Of a stretch of 64,000 nucleotides of DNA, positions 44,496 to 53,593 are shown in pieces. A program made the translations under genes and the position numbers. A model generated the notes under the pieces. That model did no database searches and was not told where the DNA came from. It saw only the letters and a list, made by a program, of their open reading frames with translations. Source of the stretch: Deltaproteobacteria bacterium (GTDB lineage: Bacteria > Myxococcota_A > Polyangia > DRWM01 > JAAZOP01); assembly GCA_016218815.1 (NCBI GenBank), contig JACRCX010000095.1:1-64000 (forward strand), written 5' to 3'. Position 1 is the first letter of the stretch. Each line of letters begins with the position of its first letter.

Positions 44496-45683
44496 CTACA
44501 GGCCGTGGACGCGGTAGATGAAGCCCTGCGAGACGTCGCTGACCTCGCGGGCCTGGCCGGCGCCGACATACGTCACGTCGCCGACGACCTGGAAATCGGG
44601 GTACCACGGGTAGTCGAGGCCGAACAACGCCGAGAGGTCGACCTTGCCGACGAACTCGCCCTTGTCGGTCCACACGACCATCTTGCGGCAGTTCGAGTCC
44701 AGCACGCAGATGCCGTTCGGGCACGCGGAAATCCCGTGCACCCAGCAGAACGTGCCGTCCTCGATCGAGTCGGCCGTCGAGCCGATGCGGAACTGCTCCT
44801 TGCCCTCCTTGTTGAAGGCCAGGACCAGATTGTTGCTCGAGTCGGTGCCCTCCGCCTTCACGCTCCCGCCCAGCAGCACCAGGTCGCCCATGAACGCCGC
44901 GGACTGCAGCATGTCGATCGGACTCTCCACGGCCCACTTCTCCGCCGTGCAACCCGTGTCCGTGAAGGTGATCTTCGCCACGTCGGCGTGCGACCAGTAG
45001 TTGATGCCCATCGTCCCGTCCGGGGCCGGCACGATGTACCCGCTCGGGTCGGCCTCGCACTTGTAGTCCACCGCGCCGTCGGTCAGGCGGTAGCTCTCGA
45101 AGATCCCGTTCGACGCGTACAGCTTGTTGTTGGCGTCGACGTTGAGCGTCTCGATCTCCCGCTCCAGCTTGAGCTTGCCGTTCTCGCCGTACGTCGCGTC
45201 GTAGACCAGGACGCACGCGTCGCCTTCCTTGAACGTGAAGCGCATCAGCGCGCCGTCGGAATCGACCAGGTAGAGCTTGCCGTCCCCGGTGACCGCGATC
45301 GCGTTCATCACGTCCATCGTGGACTTGCCGAGCAGCTCGAGGCCCTCGATGGCGCAGTTCTCCGCCGTGATCTCCTTGTCGCCCAGCTTCTGCGGCGCCA
45401 CCGTCGGCGTGAGCGGCTTCGAGGACGCGACCAGCTCCTCCCACGTCGCCTCCGCCTCCGCCTCCACCGCGACCTCCGGCTCGGCCGCCGCTTCCGCCGG
45501 CTCCCCGGCATCGACGGGCGCAGGCGCGGCACCGGCATCGGCCGGCGGCGTCACGGGCGGCGTCGGCGGAACGACCACCGGCGACGGCGTCGGCTCGGGC
45601 TCCGCTTCCTTCTTCTTCTTGCAGGCCGTCATCGCAACGGTCACGACGAGAACGCACACAACGAGCTTCATCCAGCGGTTCAT
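44496..45683 (-). CDS. Lipoprotein with beta-propeller-like repeats
   Basis: 395 residues. Lipoprotein signal LVVCVLVVTVAMTAC (lipobox MTAC), a Lys-rich then Pro/Ala/Glu-rich tether, and a C-terminal domain with repeating strand patterns (VMNAIAVTGDGKLYLVDSDG, LNVDANNKLYASNGIF, YIVPAPDGTMGINYWS, VLDSNCRKMVVWTDKGEFV) of NHL/six-bladed-propeller type. Five cysteines in the body may pair. The ATG is preceded by GGAGGCAG. Confidence 0.78.
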   Translation of the reverse strand: MNRWMKLVVCVLVVTVAMTACKKKKEAEPEPTPSPVVVPPTPPVTPPADAGAAPAPVDAGEPAEAAAEPEVAVEAEAEATWEELVASSKPLTPTVAPQKLGDKEITAENCAIEGLELLGKSTMDVMNAIAVTGDGKLYLVDSDGALMRFTFKEGDACVLVYDATYGENGKLKLEREIETLNVDANNKLYASNGIFESYRLTDGAVDYKCEADPSGYIVPAPDGTMGINYWSHADVAKITFTDTGCTAEKWAVESPIDMLQSAAFMGDLVLLGGSVKAEGTDSSNNLVLAFNKEGKEQFRIGSTADSIEDGTFCWVHGISACPNGICVLDSNCRKMVVWTDKGEFVGKVDLSALFGLDYPWYPDFQVVGDVTYVGAGQAREVSDVSQGFIYRVHGL

Positions 45684-45746
45684 TTCTGCCTCCTCCGTGA
45701 TGTCGTGTCCGCCGGACGTGCCCTGTCCGGCGCCACCGGGAGCGAC

Positions 45747-45775
45747 TCGCTAGACCCACCGGCCCATGTTGTCAA
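45747..45775 (-). promoter_or_regulatory. Strong sigma-70-like promoter
   Basis: Minus strand TTGACA (45775-45770), 17 bases, TAGCGA (45752-45747), about 65 bases before the lipoprotein ATG. Confidence 0.55.
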
Positions 45776-45806
45776 CTCCCGCCCGCCGCCACGGATAGCT
45801 TGCCCC

Positions 45807-45840
45807 CTCTCTGCGTCTCTGCGCGAGAATTCCTCTCGCG
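45807..45840. repeat. CTCTGCGTC-type element with hairpin
   Basis: CCTCTCTGCGTCTCTGCGCG resembles the repeat at 12819. It runs into a perfect stem: CGCGAGA, loop ATTCC, TCTCGCG (45822-45840). It lies between divergent genes. Confidence 0.5.
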
Positions 45841-45938
45841 TCCGCAGGCCGACGCGACGCGCCGGCGGCGGTCGAACCCGACGGACGCAACGCGCGGCCC
45901 GGTCGGCGTGGTATGTTCGCGCCGGAAGGGAGGACCGG

Positions 45939-46901
45939 GTGCAACCACGTATGAACCACGGTACAGGCATGGTCGAGACCCTTCTCGGACTCGCAGCCCG
46001 CCGCGGCGCGCGTCTCGCGCTCGTTGCGCTTGCCGCCTCCGGTTGCGGACTGTACGGTCACGGGACGTCCGAGCCGACGCTGGGCGGTCGAGACGAGGAG
46101 GCGGTCGTGGCGGCGGCAGCCGGTGGAACGACGGCGTCCGACGACCGGGGCAGCACCGTCGACGCGCCCCCGCTGCCGCTACCATTCGGCGATTCCGACG
46201 CTCCGCTGCCTCCTCCCCTCCCGGTCGAGTCGCCGGAGGCCGCGGGGTGTGCCGAGAGCCCGCCGCCGCGGGCCGTGGTTCGAGTGCCCCCCGCACGGCT
46301 CACGGAATGCCAGGACGGCTTCGCGGCCTGTTCGGGCAGGCTGACCATCCAGGTCGAGAACTGCGGCCCGGGGTCGCTGGCCATCGAGTCCATCGTGGTG
46401 ACCAATCCGCCGCCGCACGAGGGGACGATGGAGCTGACGTTCGCGCCGGACACGACGATCGGGGTCGGCGAGACGCTGGAGCGCCAGGGATTCGTCGCCT
46501 GGGAAGGACTCCACGACGTGCAGGTCCACGTCCGCGAGCGAGGGGGAGCGCCCATCGACCTGGCGCCCGTCTCGGCGCGGGTGACGAACCCGGTGCTGGC
46601 GGAGGCGAGGGCCGAGTGCGAGGCGTGTCGGGGCGTCTGGGGGCGTCACGGCCTCGCGCAGAGCGAGGGCTGCATCTGCGGCACGGGCGACGAGGGGAAG
46701 GAGTGCCGGGACGGCGCGGACTGCGAGGGACCGTGTGTCTTCGAGCGCTTCGAGGAGGTCGCGCCGGGGATGGGCGTTCCGGTCGGCCGCTGCGCCGGGT
46801 CGCGGGTGCTCTTCGGCTGCAACCCCTTGATCCGCGACGGCGCCGGCGCCGATCCCCCCCAGCCGCTGCCGGGGCGGGCCCCGACGATCTGCGTCGACTG
46901 A
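45939..46901 (+). CDS. Secreted lipoprotein of unknown function
   Basis: 320 residues. Signal peptide with LALVALAASGC as lipobox, a Pro/Ala-rich linker (about 50-95), then a Cys-containing domain (RLTIQVENCGPGSLAIESIV, ECEACRGVWGRHG, CICGTGDEG, CRDGADCEGPCVFERFEE). The stretch VENCGPGSLAIESIVVTNP suggests an immunoglobulin-like fold of the kind used to hold disulfides. GTG 45939 chosen because GGGAGG lies five bases upstream; ATGs at 45951 and 45969 are alternatives. Confidence 0.7.
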   Translation: MQPRMNHGTGMVETLLGLAARRGARLALVALAASGCGLYGHGTSEPTLGGRDEEAVVAAAAGGTTASDDRGSTVDAPPLPLPFGDSDAPLPPPLPVESPEAAGCAESPPPRAVVRVPPARLTECQDGFAACSGRLTIQVENCGPGSLAIESIVVTNPPPHEGTMELTFAPDTTIGVGETLERQGFVAWEGLHDVQVHVRERGGAPIDLAPVSARVTNPVLAEARAECEACRGVWGRHGLAQSEGCICGTGDEGKECRDGADCEGPCVFERFEEVAPGMGVPVGRCAGSRVLFGCNPLIRDGAGADPPQPLPGRAPTICVD

Positions 46902-46948
46902 TCGGCGTGCCGGTGGTCGTCCGCCTCTCCTGCGGGCATCATTCCGAG

Positions 46949-49900
46949 CTACAGGCCGCTCACCAGCAGCCCGAAGGTCCCCTCCGACGGCAGGGGTCCG
47001 CCGGCGCGGACGTAGCCGTCGACCCAGAGGTAGTACAGCCCCTGGCCGCCCGAGCCGAAGAACAGCCCCGACGCGTACGCTCCGGGCGGCGACAGGGGAC
47101 AAGTCGTCGAGCCTCCCGGATCGTTGTTGCACTGGGAGTCCGTGTCGCCGGGTGGCAGCACGCAGGTCCCGTACCTCGCGTACAGCACCGTGTCGAACAC
47201 GGTCGCGGAATCGCAGGTCGAGACGGACACGGTGCGGCCGGGGCACAAGGCCAGCATGTAGTAGGCGTCGGGCGCCGTCTGGGTGGGCCCGGCGGCGCAA
47301 CTCCCGGTCGAGTCGTTGCCGGCGCCGACCGTGCTGCCCAGGAAGGTGCCGCCCGAGCGGATGGGATCGACCGTCGCCGGAGTCGCCGGCGTCGCATCCA
47401 GGGCACCAACGCAGGAGGATCCTTGGTAATAGAGGGTGAACGGCCCATAGTACGATGTGTACAGGCCGTCGACGGCCACGTAGTAGGTGCCGGCGGGTAG
47501 AATGCCGGCGAACATGGAGCGGTTCCCCAAGCACGCGGAGGTGGCGCAACCGTACGCGGTGAGGGGCCCGGTGCAGCCGCCGGACCGGACGTGAAGCGCG
47601 GTGCCCCACGAACGGCCGTCCAGCGTCGACAGGTAGACCGCGGTCGGAACGGCCAACGTGAACGTGTACCAGACGTCCGGCGCCGAGCCGGACCCGCTGC
47701 AGGCGACGTTGTCGTCCGTCCCCGCGCCCGTGTCGCCGCTCACCGACTGCAACGCGCTCGTCAGGGTCAGCGTCGTGGCGCCCGCGCAGGCGTCGTTTGC
47801 CGGCGGAACGGGATCGCTGATCGTCACGTTCAGCGTCAACGGGCCTCGCGCCGTACTGCTCGGGCTGTCGACGACCACCCAGTACGTACCCGCGGCGAGC
47901 GTTGCGGAGACCCGGGCCTGGCCCGGCGTCCCGCTGGCCGAGTTGTCGTCGCAATCGACCGCGGAAGCGATCCCGCACGAGGAGCCGGAGCGCAGGAACA
48001 GCATGGCGTCGAACGACGTTCCGAGCGTGTCCAGCACCACGGTCTTCCTCGACATCAGCACCAGCCGATATACGACGTCCGGCCCGCTTGCCGTCGTGGT
48101 ACCGCAAACGCTGCTGATGTCGGCCCCCGCGGCGCACGTGTCGGCGGTGACCGTGTGCGTGCCGTTGGACGGGTCGAGATCGGGAATCGGGGACGAGTAG
48201 CAGGTGTCGTTCGCGGTCGCCGAGTTGCACGTGCCCCACGCGCACGACGACGAGCTGCAGGCCTGCGTGCCCGAGCACGAGCCGACGGCGCAAGCCCGCG
48301 TCGAGCCGGCCCGGCATTCGAAGCCGTCGTCCGGCACCGTGTCGCAGTCGTCGTCGATCATGTTGCACCGCTCGCTGGGCGGCGTGCAGACACCCGGCGG
48401 CGGAGGGGTACAGGTGGCGGTACAGGTCGTGGTCCCGGTGGTGCCGCACGCGGACGTGCACGACAGGGTCGCCCCGGCCCGGCAGGGGAATCCCTCATCG
48501 GTGGAGTAGTCGCAATCGTCGTCCCTGCCGTTGCAGATCTCGGACGGCCCGACGCAGGCAGCGCCCGTAGGCAGCGTGCAGGTTGCGGTGCAGACGCCCG
48601 CCCCCGTGCTGCCGCACGTCGTGGTGCAGCCGACGGGCGTTCCGGAAGCGCAAGCGAAGGACTCGTCCGTGGATCCGTCGCAGTCGTCGTCGACGCTGTT
48701 GCAGGACTCTGCGGGCGGAGCGCACGAGGCGCTCCAGGTGCACATCGGAGGCATGCAAGCGCGAAGGCCGGTGCTTCCACACGAAGTCGTGCAGGGGCTC
48801 GGCGGCGCGAACATCGAGCACTCGAATCCCTCGTCCCGGCTGCCGTCGCAATCGTCGTCCAGCCCGTTGCAGACCTCCGGCAAAGCAGTGCAATCCGCGG
48901 CGGATGCGGGAACGCACGCTGCGGTGCAGATTCCGGTGCCGATGCTTCCGCAGGACGTCGTGCAAGAGGACAGGGCGCCCCGCCGGCACGGAAATGCCTC
49001 GTCGATGGCACCGTCGCAATCGTCATCCGCACCGTTGCAGCTCTCCACCGGAGGCGTGCAGGCGGCCGAGATCGGGGGTTCGCACGCGGCGGTGCAACGA
49101 CCCGATCCCGCAGTGCCGCACGCGGTCGTGCACGGGGCGATGGCGCCCGCCGCGCAGGAGAAGCCGTTGTCGGGGACGGTGTCGCAGTCGTCGTCGAGAC
49201 CGTTGCAGGTCTCCGTGATCGTCCCGCAGGCCGCCCCGATGGGCGGAACGCATTCGTCGGTGCAGAGTCCCTCGGCCGGTGCGCCGCAGACGTTGCGGCA
49301 CGCTACCAGCTCGCCCGGTCGGCAAAGGAACCCCTCGTCGGTCGAACCGTCGCAATCGTCATCGACGGAGTTGCACGCTTCCGGGTTCGGTTGGCATGTC
49401 TCCGGCCATGGCGTCTCGCACAGCGCCGTGCAGTACCCGCGGCCCGCCGAGCCGCAAGTGGTCACGCAGTCCACCAGCTCGTCCGGAAGGCAGGGGAATC
49501 CTTCGTCGGCTTCCGTGTCGCAGTCGTCATCGACTCCGTTGCAAGCCTCGACGGGCGGCGTGCAGGCACTCCCGATCTCGCACGACGTGCACTCGATCGT
49601 GCCGCTGTTTCCACAGGCCGTCGTGCAGGGTACGGAGCTCGACCCGTCGCACGGCTCAACACCTTCCCAGACGAAGCCGTCGCCGCAGGTGGCGGACACG
49701 CAGGTCGAGAGGCAGGCGTCGGTGTCGGCATCGTTCCCGTCGTCGCAGTCCTCACCGGCCTGCACGATCCCGTCGCCGCAGGTCGGCGGCCTGCAGTCGT
49801 TGCGACACCCGTCGTCATCGTTCGCATTGCCGTCGTCGCACCCCTCGCCCGTGTCGGCCACGCCGTCGCCGCAGTGGGCTTCCCGGCAGTCCGTGCGGCA

Positions 49901-50344
49901 CGCGTCGGGGGTCGAGTCGCTGTTCGCCGCACCGTCGTCGCATTCCTCGTGAGGCTCGACGACCGAGTTGCCGCAGACGGGAGCGCCGTCGGACGTCCCG
50001 TCGTCACCGCCGTCCGCGTCGCCATCCCGGGCGCACGTGTGGGTCGCCGCGCTGCATCGCTCGCCGGTCCGGAGGCAATCGTCGTCGACCAGGCAGTCCA
50101 CGCACCGCCCGGAAGCGGGCTCGCAGCGCCGGCCCGGGCAGTCGCGATCCGAACGACAGGGAGCGACGTCGTCGCCGTCACCGAGCACGTCCGCGTCCGT
50201 GACGTCAAGCTCCGGGACGCAGATGCCCTGAAAGCACGTTTGGCCCGCGGGACAGGCGTCCGGACAGTCCGACGCTCCCCCCCCGCAGGCGGCGAGTGAA
50301 GCGTGCAGAACAGCGAATCCCAGCAAGGCCTTGTGTTTGCACAT
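46949..50344 (-). CDS. Giant MopE/myxo-disulfide-repeat lipoprotein
   Basis: 1131 residues. Lipoprotein signal LLGFAVLHASLAAC (lipobox LAAC). Residues about 130-260 hold four myxobacterial disulfide repeats (CGNSVVEPHEECDDG, CGDGVADTGEGCDDG, CGDGIVQAGEDCDDG, CGDGFVWEG). Residues about 270-700 hold eight MopE-type units with the core CNGxDDDCDGxxDE (variants CNSVDDDCDGSTDEGF, CNGLDDDCDTVPDNGF), each spaced by a CTTxCGxxGxGxCTAxC segment; in other bacteria this core binds copper or calcium. The C-terminal third has four DVUA0089/PPC-like beta domains (VVYRLVLMSRKTVVLDTLGT, AGTYWVVVDSPSS, VWYTFTLAVPTAVYLSTLDG, YYMLALCPGRTVSVSTC). ATG 50344 follows AGGAGGT by six bases. Downstream of an FGE-fold gene, 87 bases away. 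Confidence 0.88.
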   Translation of the reverse strand: MCKHKALLGFAVLHASLAACGGGASDCPDACPAGQTCFQGICVPELDVTDADVLGDGDDVAPCRSDRDCPGRRCEPASGRCVDCLVDDDCLRTGERCSAATHTCARDGDADGGDDGTSDGAPVCGNSVVEPHEECDDGAANSDSTPDACRTDCREAHCGDGVADTGEGCDDGNANDDDGCRNDCRPPTCGDGIVQAGEDCDDGNDADTDACLSTCVSATCGDGFVWEGVEPCDGSSSVPCTTACGNSGTIECTSCEIGSACTPPVEACNGVDDDCDTEADEGFPCLPDELVDCVTTCGSAGRGYCTALCETPWPETCQPNPEACNSVDDDCDGSTDEGFLCRPGELVACRNVCGAPAEGLCTDECVPPIGAACGTITETCNGLDDDCDTVPDNGFSCAAGAIAPCTTACGTAGSGRCTAACEPPISAACTPPVESCNGADDDCDGAIDEAFPCRRGALSSCTTSCGSIGTGICTAACVPASAADCTALPEVCNGLDDDCDGSRDEGFECSMFAPPSPCTTSCGSTGLRACMPPMCTWSASCAPPAESCNSVDDDCDGSTDESFACASGTPVGCTTTCGSTGAGVCTATCTLPTGAACVGPSEICNGRDDDCDYSTDEGFPCRAGATLSCTSACGTTGTTTCTATCTPPPPGVCTPPSERCNMIDDDCDTVPDDGFECRAGSTRACAVGSCSGTQACSSSSCAWGTCNSATANDTCYSSPIPDLDPSNGTHTVTADTCAAGADISSVCGTTTASGPDVVYRLVLMSRKTVVLDTLGTSFDAMLFLRSGSSCGIASAVDCDDNSASGTPGQARVSATLAAGTYWVVVDSPSSTARGPLTLNVTISDPVPPANDACAGATTLTLTSALQSVSGDTGAGTDDNVACSGSGSAPDVWYTFTLAVPTAVYLSTLDGRSWGTALHVRSGGCTGPLTAYGCATSACLGNRSMFAGILPAGTYYVAVDGLYTSYYGPFTLYYQGSSCVGALDATPATPATVDPIRSGGTFLGSTVGAGNDSTGSCAAGPTQTAPDAYYMLALCPGRTVSVSTCDSATVFDTVLYARYGTCVLPPGDTDSQCNNDPGGSTTCPLSPPGAYASGLFFGSGGQGLYYLWVDGYVRAGGPLPSEGTFGLLVSGL

Positions 50345-50431
50345 GGGTGACCTCCTGAAGCGCAACGCGACCAGTTGATACGTATTCCGCATCCTCCCCC
50401 CTCCACCCGGTTGCGCCGCCTCGCGGGCGCA

Positions 50432-51604
50432 TCACGGTAGAGACCTCACCGGCCGGAAGCTGGTGACGCCCAGAGTGCCCGGTGGGCTGTCCGGCCCGAA
50501 GTGGAAACGATAGGACGCGCGGACGCCCACGCTGGTGGACATGCAGCTGCCGCCGCGCTTGACCCACGAGGTCCCCGAGGCCGGGCCTGTCGGGTCGGTC
50601 GACGGCACAGCGCCGAGATCGACCTGCCACCAGTCGTTGCACCATTCTTCTGCGTTGCCCAGCATGTCATACAGGCCCCAGCCGTTGGGGCGCTTCAGCC
50701 CGACCTCGTGCGACAAGTAGGTGGGGGTGTTGAAGCACCACCAGGCGATCGGATCCAGGACGGCGCTCGGCGACCCGCAGGTGTGGTCGATGGCGACGGA
50801 CGGCTCGAGGTCTCCGTTGTAGGTCGCCGTGGTCGTGCCCGCGCGTGCCGCGTACTCCCACTCGGCGTCGGTAGGCAGGCGGTAGCCCGGACAGTCGTAC
50901 GGTGAGGCGAAGCCGGGGGAGGATTCGCACACGACCTCCGTGCCGCCTCCGGTGCAGTCGTAGCAGCTCGGCCTCCCGGCGGACGAAGACAGGGCGTTGC
51001 AGTACGCCGCCGCCTCGTGCCACGTCCAAACCTGCACAGGGCAATTCCCGCAATCCGAAAAGGGATCGTACCCCATTCGCGCCAGGAAGCGCGCGCTCGA
51101 CACCTCCGTCGAGAACATCGCGAAGCCCCGTGTCAGCGTGACCGTGTGCTGGTGCTCGCTGCCGAGTCGGCCGGGCTCGCTTGCCGGCGATCCCATTTCG
51201 AACGTGCCGGGCGGGATCTCGACCCATGTGCCGTCGGAGGGCACGCAGTGTCCGGCCCCGGTGCAAACCTCGCCGGCACCGCACCCAGGGCTGCACGCGC
51301 CTCCGCATTGATCCTCGCCGCACTCCCGCCCGGCGCACTGCGGCGAGCACGTCACGGCGTCCTCCTCGGTCGCCGCATCTTCCCCCGCGTCGGGCAGCCC
51401 GAACTCGCCGGCTTCAGCCGCGTCGAGCAGGTCCCCGGCGGCATCGCCGATGGGACGGGTTTCCGCCTCGCATGCTGCGAGAATGGCCGACGCGAACGCG
51501 GCCAGGATCGCGGCCCGAGCGAGCCCACGCTCCAGCGGTGCGGGCGTTTCACCCTCGTGGACCCCATGGGGGTCGTTGGGCTCACGTGTGTTCCCAGAGT
51601 TCAT
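50432..51604 (-). CDS. FGE/SUMF1-fold lipoprotein, active-site Cys not conserved
   Basis: 390 residues. Lipoprotein signal ending ILAACEAE, acidic linker, a short Cys-knot (CSPQCAGRECGEDQCGG), then a formylglycine-generating-enzyme fold: VEIPPGTFEMGSPASEPGR, LTRGFAMFSTEVSSARFLARMGYDP, YCNALSSSAGR, YRLPTDAEWEYAARAGT, LYDMLGNAEEWCNDWW, VKRGGSCMSTSVGVRASYR. The catalytic Cys pair of true FGE (CHxSYC in the RGGS region) is replaced by SCMSTSVG, so it more likely belongs to the SUMF1/EgtB/PvdO-like group than to sulfatase activation. ATG 51604 has GGGAAGGA upstream. A sigma-54-type promoter lies 126-142 bases upstream. Confidence 0.85.
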   Translation of the reverse strand: MNSGNTREPNDPHGVHEGETPAPLERGLARAAILAAFASAILAACEAETRPIGDAAGDLLDAAEAGEFGLPDAGEDAATEEDAVTCSPQCAGRECGEDQCGGACSPGCGAGEVCTGAGHCVPSDGTWVEIPPGTFEMGSPASEPGRLGSEHQHTVTLTRGFAMFSTEVSSARFLARMGYDPFSDCGNCPVQVWTWHEAAAYCNALSSSAGRPSCYDCTGGGTEVVCESSPGFASPYDCPGYRLPTDAEWEYAARAGTTTATYNGDLEPSVAIDHTCGSPSAVLDPIAWWCFNTPTYLSHEVGLKRPNGWGLYDMLGNAEEWCNDWWQVDLGAVPSTDPTGPASGTSWVKRGGSCMSTSVGVRASYRFHFGPDSPPGTLGVTSFRPVRSLP

Positions 51605-51729
51605 GCGTCATTCCTTCCCGGCGACCATGCGCCCCCGGTGCTGCTGCCGCGCCGCGCAGTCCACGTGCGCCCCTCCCCGGGGCCCCCCGGCGCACGTCCG
51701 CGGTCGGGGCGCGCGGCGGGGCCCGCCAC

Positions 51730-51746
51730 TGCGGCTCGCGTGCCAA
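51730..51746 (-). promoter_or_regulatory. Sigma-54 (-24/-12) promoter match for the FGE-MopE genes
   Basis: Minus strand TTGGCACGCGAGCCGCA: TTGGCACG is an exact -24 element and GC stands ten bases after GG. Transcription would start near 51719. Confidence 0.6.
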
Positions 51747-51830
51747 GGCGATCGCGTGCCCGTCGTTCCTCGGTTCCGCCGGAATTCCTTGGGCGGCGCG
51801 TCCGTGGAACAACGCCCCGCGTGACGCAAG

Positions 51831-52002
51831 CTCACACCCCACTGTCGCAAGACGCGCACAGAATGATCCAACGCTGCGCCGCAATTCGACCCGGCAGTTC
51901 CGCGCGATGCACGAAGGCCGTTCGTCGGGGACCCGGCCGGCCGGTGTCATCCCCGTACTGTCGCCTCGGCCGCCCTTCGCGATCCATAGTCAGATCGACG
52001 AC
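51831..52002 (-). repeat. 172-bp inverted block, left copy (upstream activating region)
   Basis: Reverse complement of 53714-53885, no gaps, 133 of 172 positions the same by hand count; the ends and the centre are the most conserved. A 15-bp dyad ACGAAGGCCGTTCGT lies at 51911-51925. Its right end covers the last codons and stop of the 346-residue LuxR gene. The interval 51605-51989 otherwise contains no gene I can support. Confidence 0.8.
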
Positions 52003-53030
52003 ACGCCCGTCCCGGACTCCCGCCCCGCCTGGCCTGTGCCGGACCTGCCGGAGGCCATCGCCAGCCGGATGAGCGCCGCGCGCGAGTCGGCCCCCAGCTT
52101 GGCGGCGCTCCTTGCGAGGTGCGTGGAGACCGTCGTCGGCGAGAGGCCGAGCTCGTAGGCGATGAGCTTGTTCGAATGCCCTAGGCACGCGTAGCCCAGT
52201 ACCTGCCGCTCGCGCAGCGTCAGATCGACCGGGGCGCGGGATTGCGGGTCGTTGCGGCGGGCGATGAGGAAGCGGCGACCGTCGTGGTCGAAGTGGTCGA
52301 CCAGCGACCAGCGCCCCGCCACGAGCGCCCGCCACACGCCCACGGCCTCGTCGGGATCCTCCCGCCGAAGCCGGCCGCAGGCCCGCGTCACCGTGACCGC
52401 CGCCGCGCGCAGGGCCTCGCGTGAGGCCTTGCCCTGCGCGGGCTCGGTCGCGTCGTGCAGACGTCCGGCCGCGTCCAGGATCGCCTCTGCATCGGCAAAG
52501 GGCTCGGGATCGGTTTGGGCCGCGACGAGGCGCTGCAGCCGGTAGCCGGCCGCGATGTGCGCCGCAACGCGAGCCCAGACCGCGGCCTCCTGGGAGGAAA
52601 TGCTGGTTTCGCGCGGGAGTGGCGCGCAAATCAGACAGCCGGCCCCCGTGCCGTCCGCCGCTGTCAGACCGATCGCGTCCGAGATTCCGATCGGGTCCAA
52701 GTGGCGAGCGAGCAGTGCGTGGTCGTGAGGCAGGTCCCGCGTGGTCTGGCTGATGGTGCTGCACGGCCCCCCCAAGTGGGCTCGCCGATCGTACTCGGCG
52801 CTGAGCGCGGGCGTCACGCGGGCGAAGACGGACATGAACTCGGGGTGGACATCCCTCGAGACTAGCGGGCCGATCCTCTGTTGGAGCGAGTCGCCCGGCT
52901 GGAAACAGTACCCGACGATCCCCGCCCCGCGGTCGAGGGCCGGGCGCGCCGCGTCCACGATTCCCGCGAGCCATTCGTCCTGCCGTGAGGTGAGCTTGTA
53001 GGAAGCCTCGACGACCCCGACCAGATCCAT
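51990..53030 (-). CDS. LuxR-family transcriptional regulator (346 aa)
   Basis: 346 residues. A C-terminal HTH of the LuxR/FixJ type: LTLRERQVLGYACLGHSNKLIAYELGLSPTTVSTHLARSAAKLGADS is positioned at about 281-327. The N-terminal 270 residues are an unrecognised sensor domain (MDLVGVVEASYKLTSRQDEW at the start). No AHL-binding or AAA+ motif is visible. The ATG at 53030 has GGAGG five bases upstream; a longer frame is antisense-like. It follows the smaller LuxR gene by 22 bases and its stop lies inside the left copy of the 172-bp block. Confidence 0.82.
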   Translation of the reverse strand: MDLVGVVEASYKLTSRQDEWLAGIVDAARPALDRGAGIVGYCFQPGDSLQQRIGPLVSRDVHPEFMSVFARVTPALSAEYDRRAHLGGPCSTISQTTRDLPHDHALLARHLDPIGISDAIGLTAADGTGAGCLICAPLPRETSISSQEAAVWARVAAHIAAGYRLQRLVAAQTDPEPFADAEAILDAAGRLHDATEPAQGKASREALRAAAVTVTRACGRLRREDPDEAVGVWRALVAGRWSLVDHFDHDGRRFLIARRNDPQSRAPVDLTLRERQVLGYACLGHSNKLIAYELGLSPTTVSTHLARSAAKLGADSRAALIRLAMASGRSGTGQAGRESGTGVSSI

Positions 53031-53052
53031 GCTGCCCTCCACGTTACCGAGG

Positions 53053-53553
53053 CTATGAACCCCCATCCCCCGCGATCGGCCGACCGTCCTGGTCGGGTGC
53101 CGTCGCGGCGACCTGGGGGGCGCCATGCCCGGATGCGATGCCGCGGTCAGGAACCAGAGCAAGCCACGCGGCCACCAGCTCCGCTCGCGAGCCGATCCCG
53201 AGCTTCCGGTAGACCGCCGCGAGCTGGTTGGCGACGGTGTGCACGGAGGTGCCTCGTGCCTCGGCGATCTCCCGGTTCGAGCGACCGGCGACCACGGCAC
53301 CGGCGACCACCCGTTCCATGGCCGTGAGCATGGGATCCTGCGGTTGGGCGGCGGCTCCCCTCGCCACGGAGCTGCGGAAGCTGACCACGACGTACTCGTC
53401 GGCGGCGAAGGAAACCCGACAGGCGCGCAGGTCGTCGGGGACGGCCGGTGGGAAGTGTTCACGTTCCGGTGCGACCGATGTCGTCGCAACCCGCGGGCGC
53501 CGGCCCAGCCGGCCCCGTCGCGCGGACCCCTCGCGGTCTCCCCTGACCCCCAT
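53053..53553 (-). CDS. Small LuxR-type HTH protein (166 aa)
   Basis: 166 residues, essentially an N-terminal extension and a LuxR HTH (LTAMERVVAGAVVAGRSNREIAEARGTSVHTVANQLAAVYRKLGIGS at about 72-120). No receiver or ligand domain is visible, so it is probably a DNA-binding effector or dimer partner. The ATG at 53553 has GGAGG seven bases upstream. It is the first gene of the two-regulator unit, with a good promoter 40-70 bases upstream. Confidence 0.78.
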   Translation of the reverse strand: MGVRGDREGSARRGRLGRRPRVATTSVAPEREHFPPAVPDDLRACRVSFAADEYVVVSFRSSVARGAAAQPQDPMLTAMERVVAGAVVAGRSNREIAEARGTSVHTVANQLAAVYRKLGIGSRAELVAAWLALVPDRGIASGHGAPQVAATAPDQDGRPIAGDGGS

Positions 53554-53593
53554 CGCATGCCCTCCGGCACGACGTCGATTCGGTCAACGTCCC

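Noticed and set aside
50432..51604. Sulfatase-activating FGE
   Set aside because: The active-site cysteine pair is missing and no sulfatase gene is nearby.
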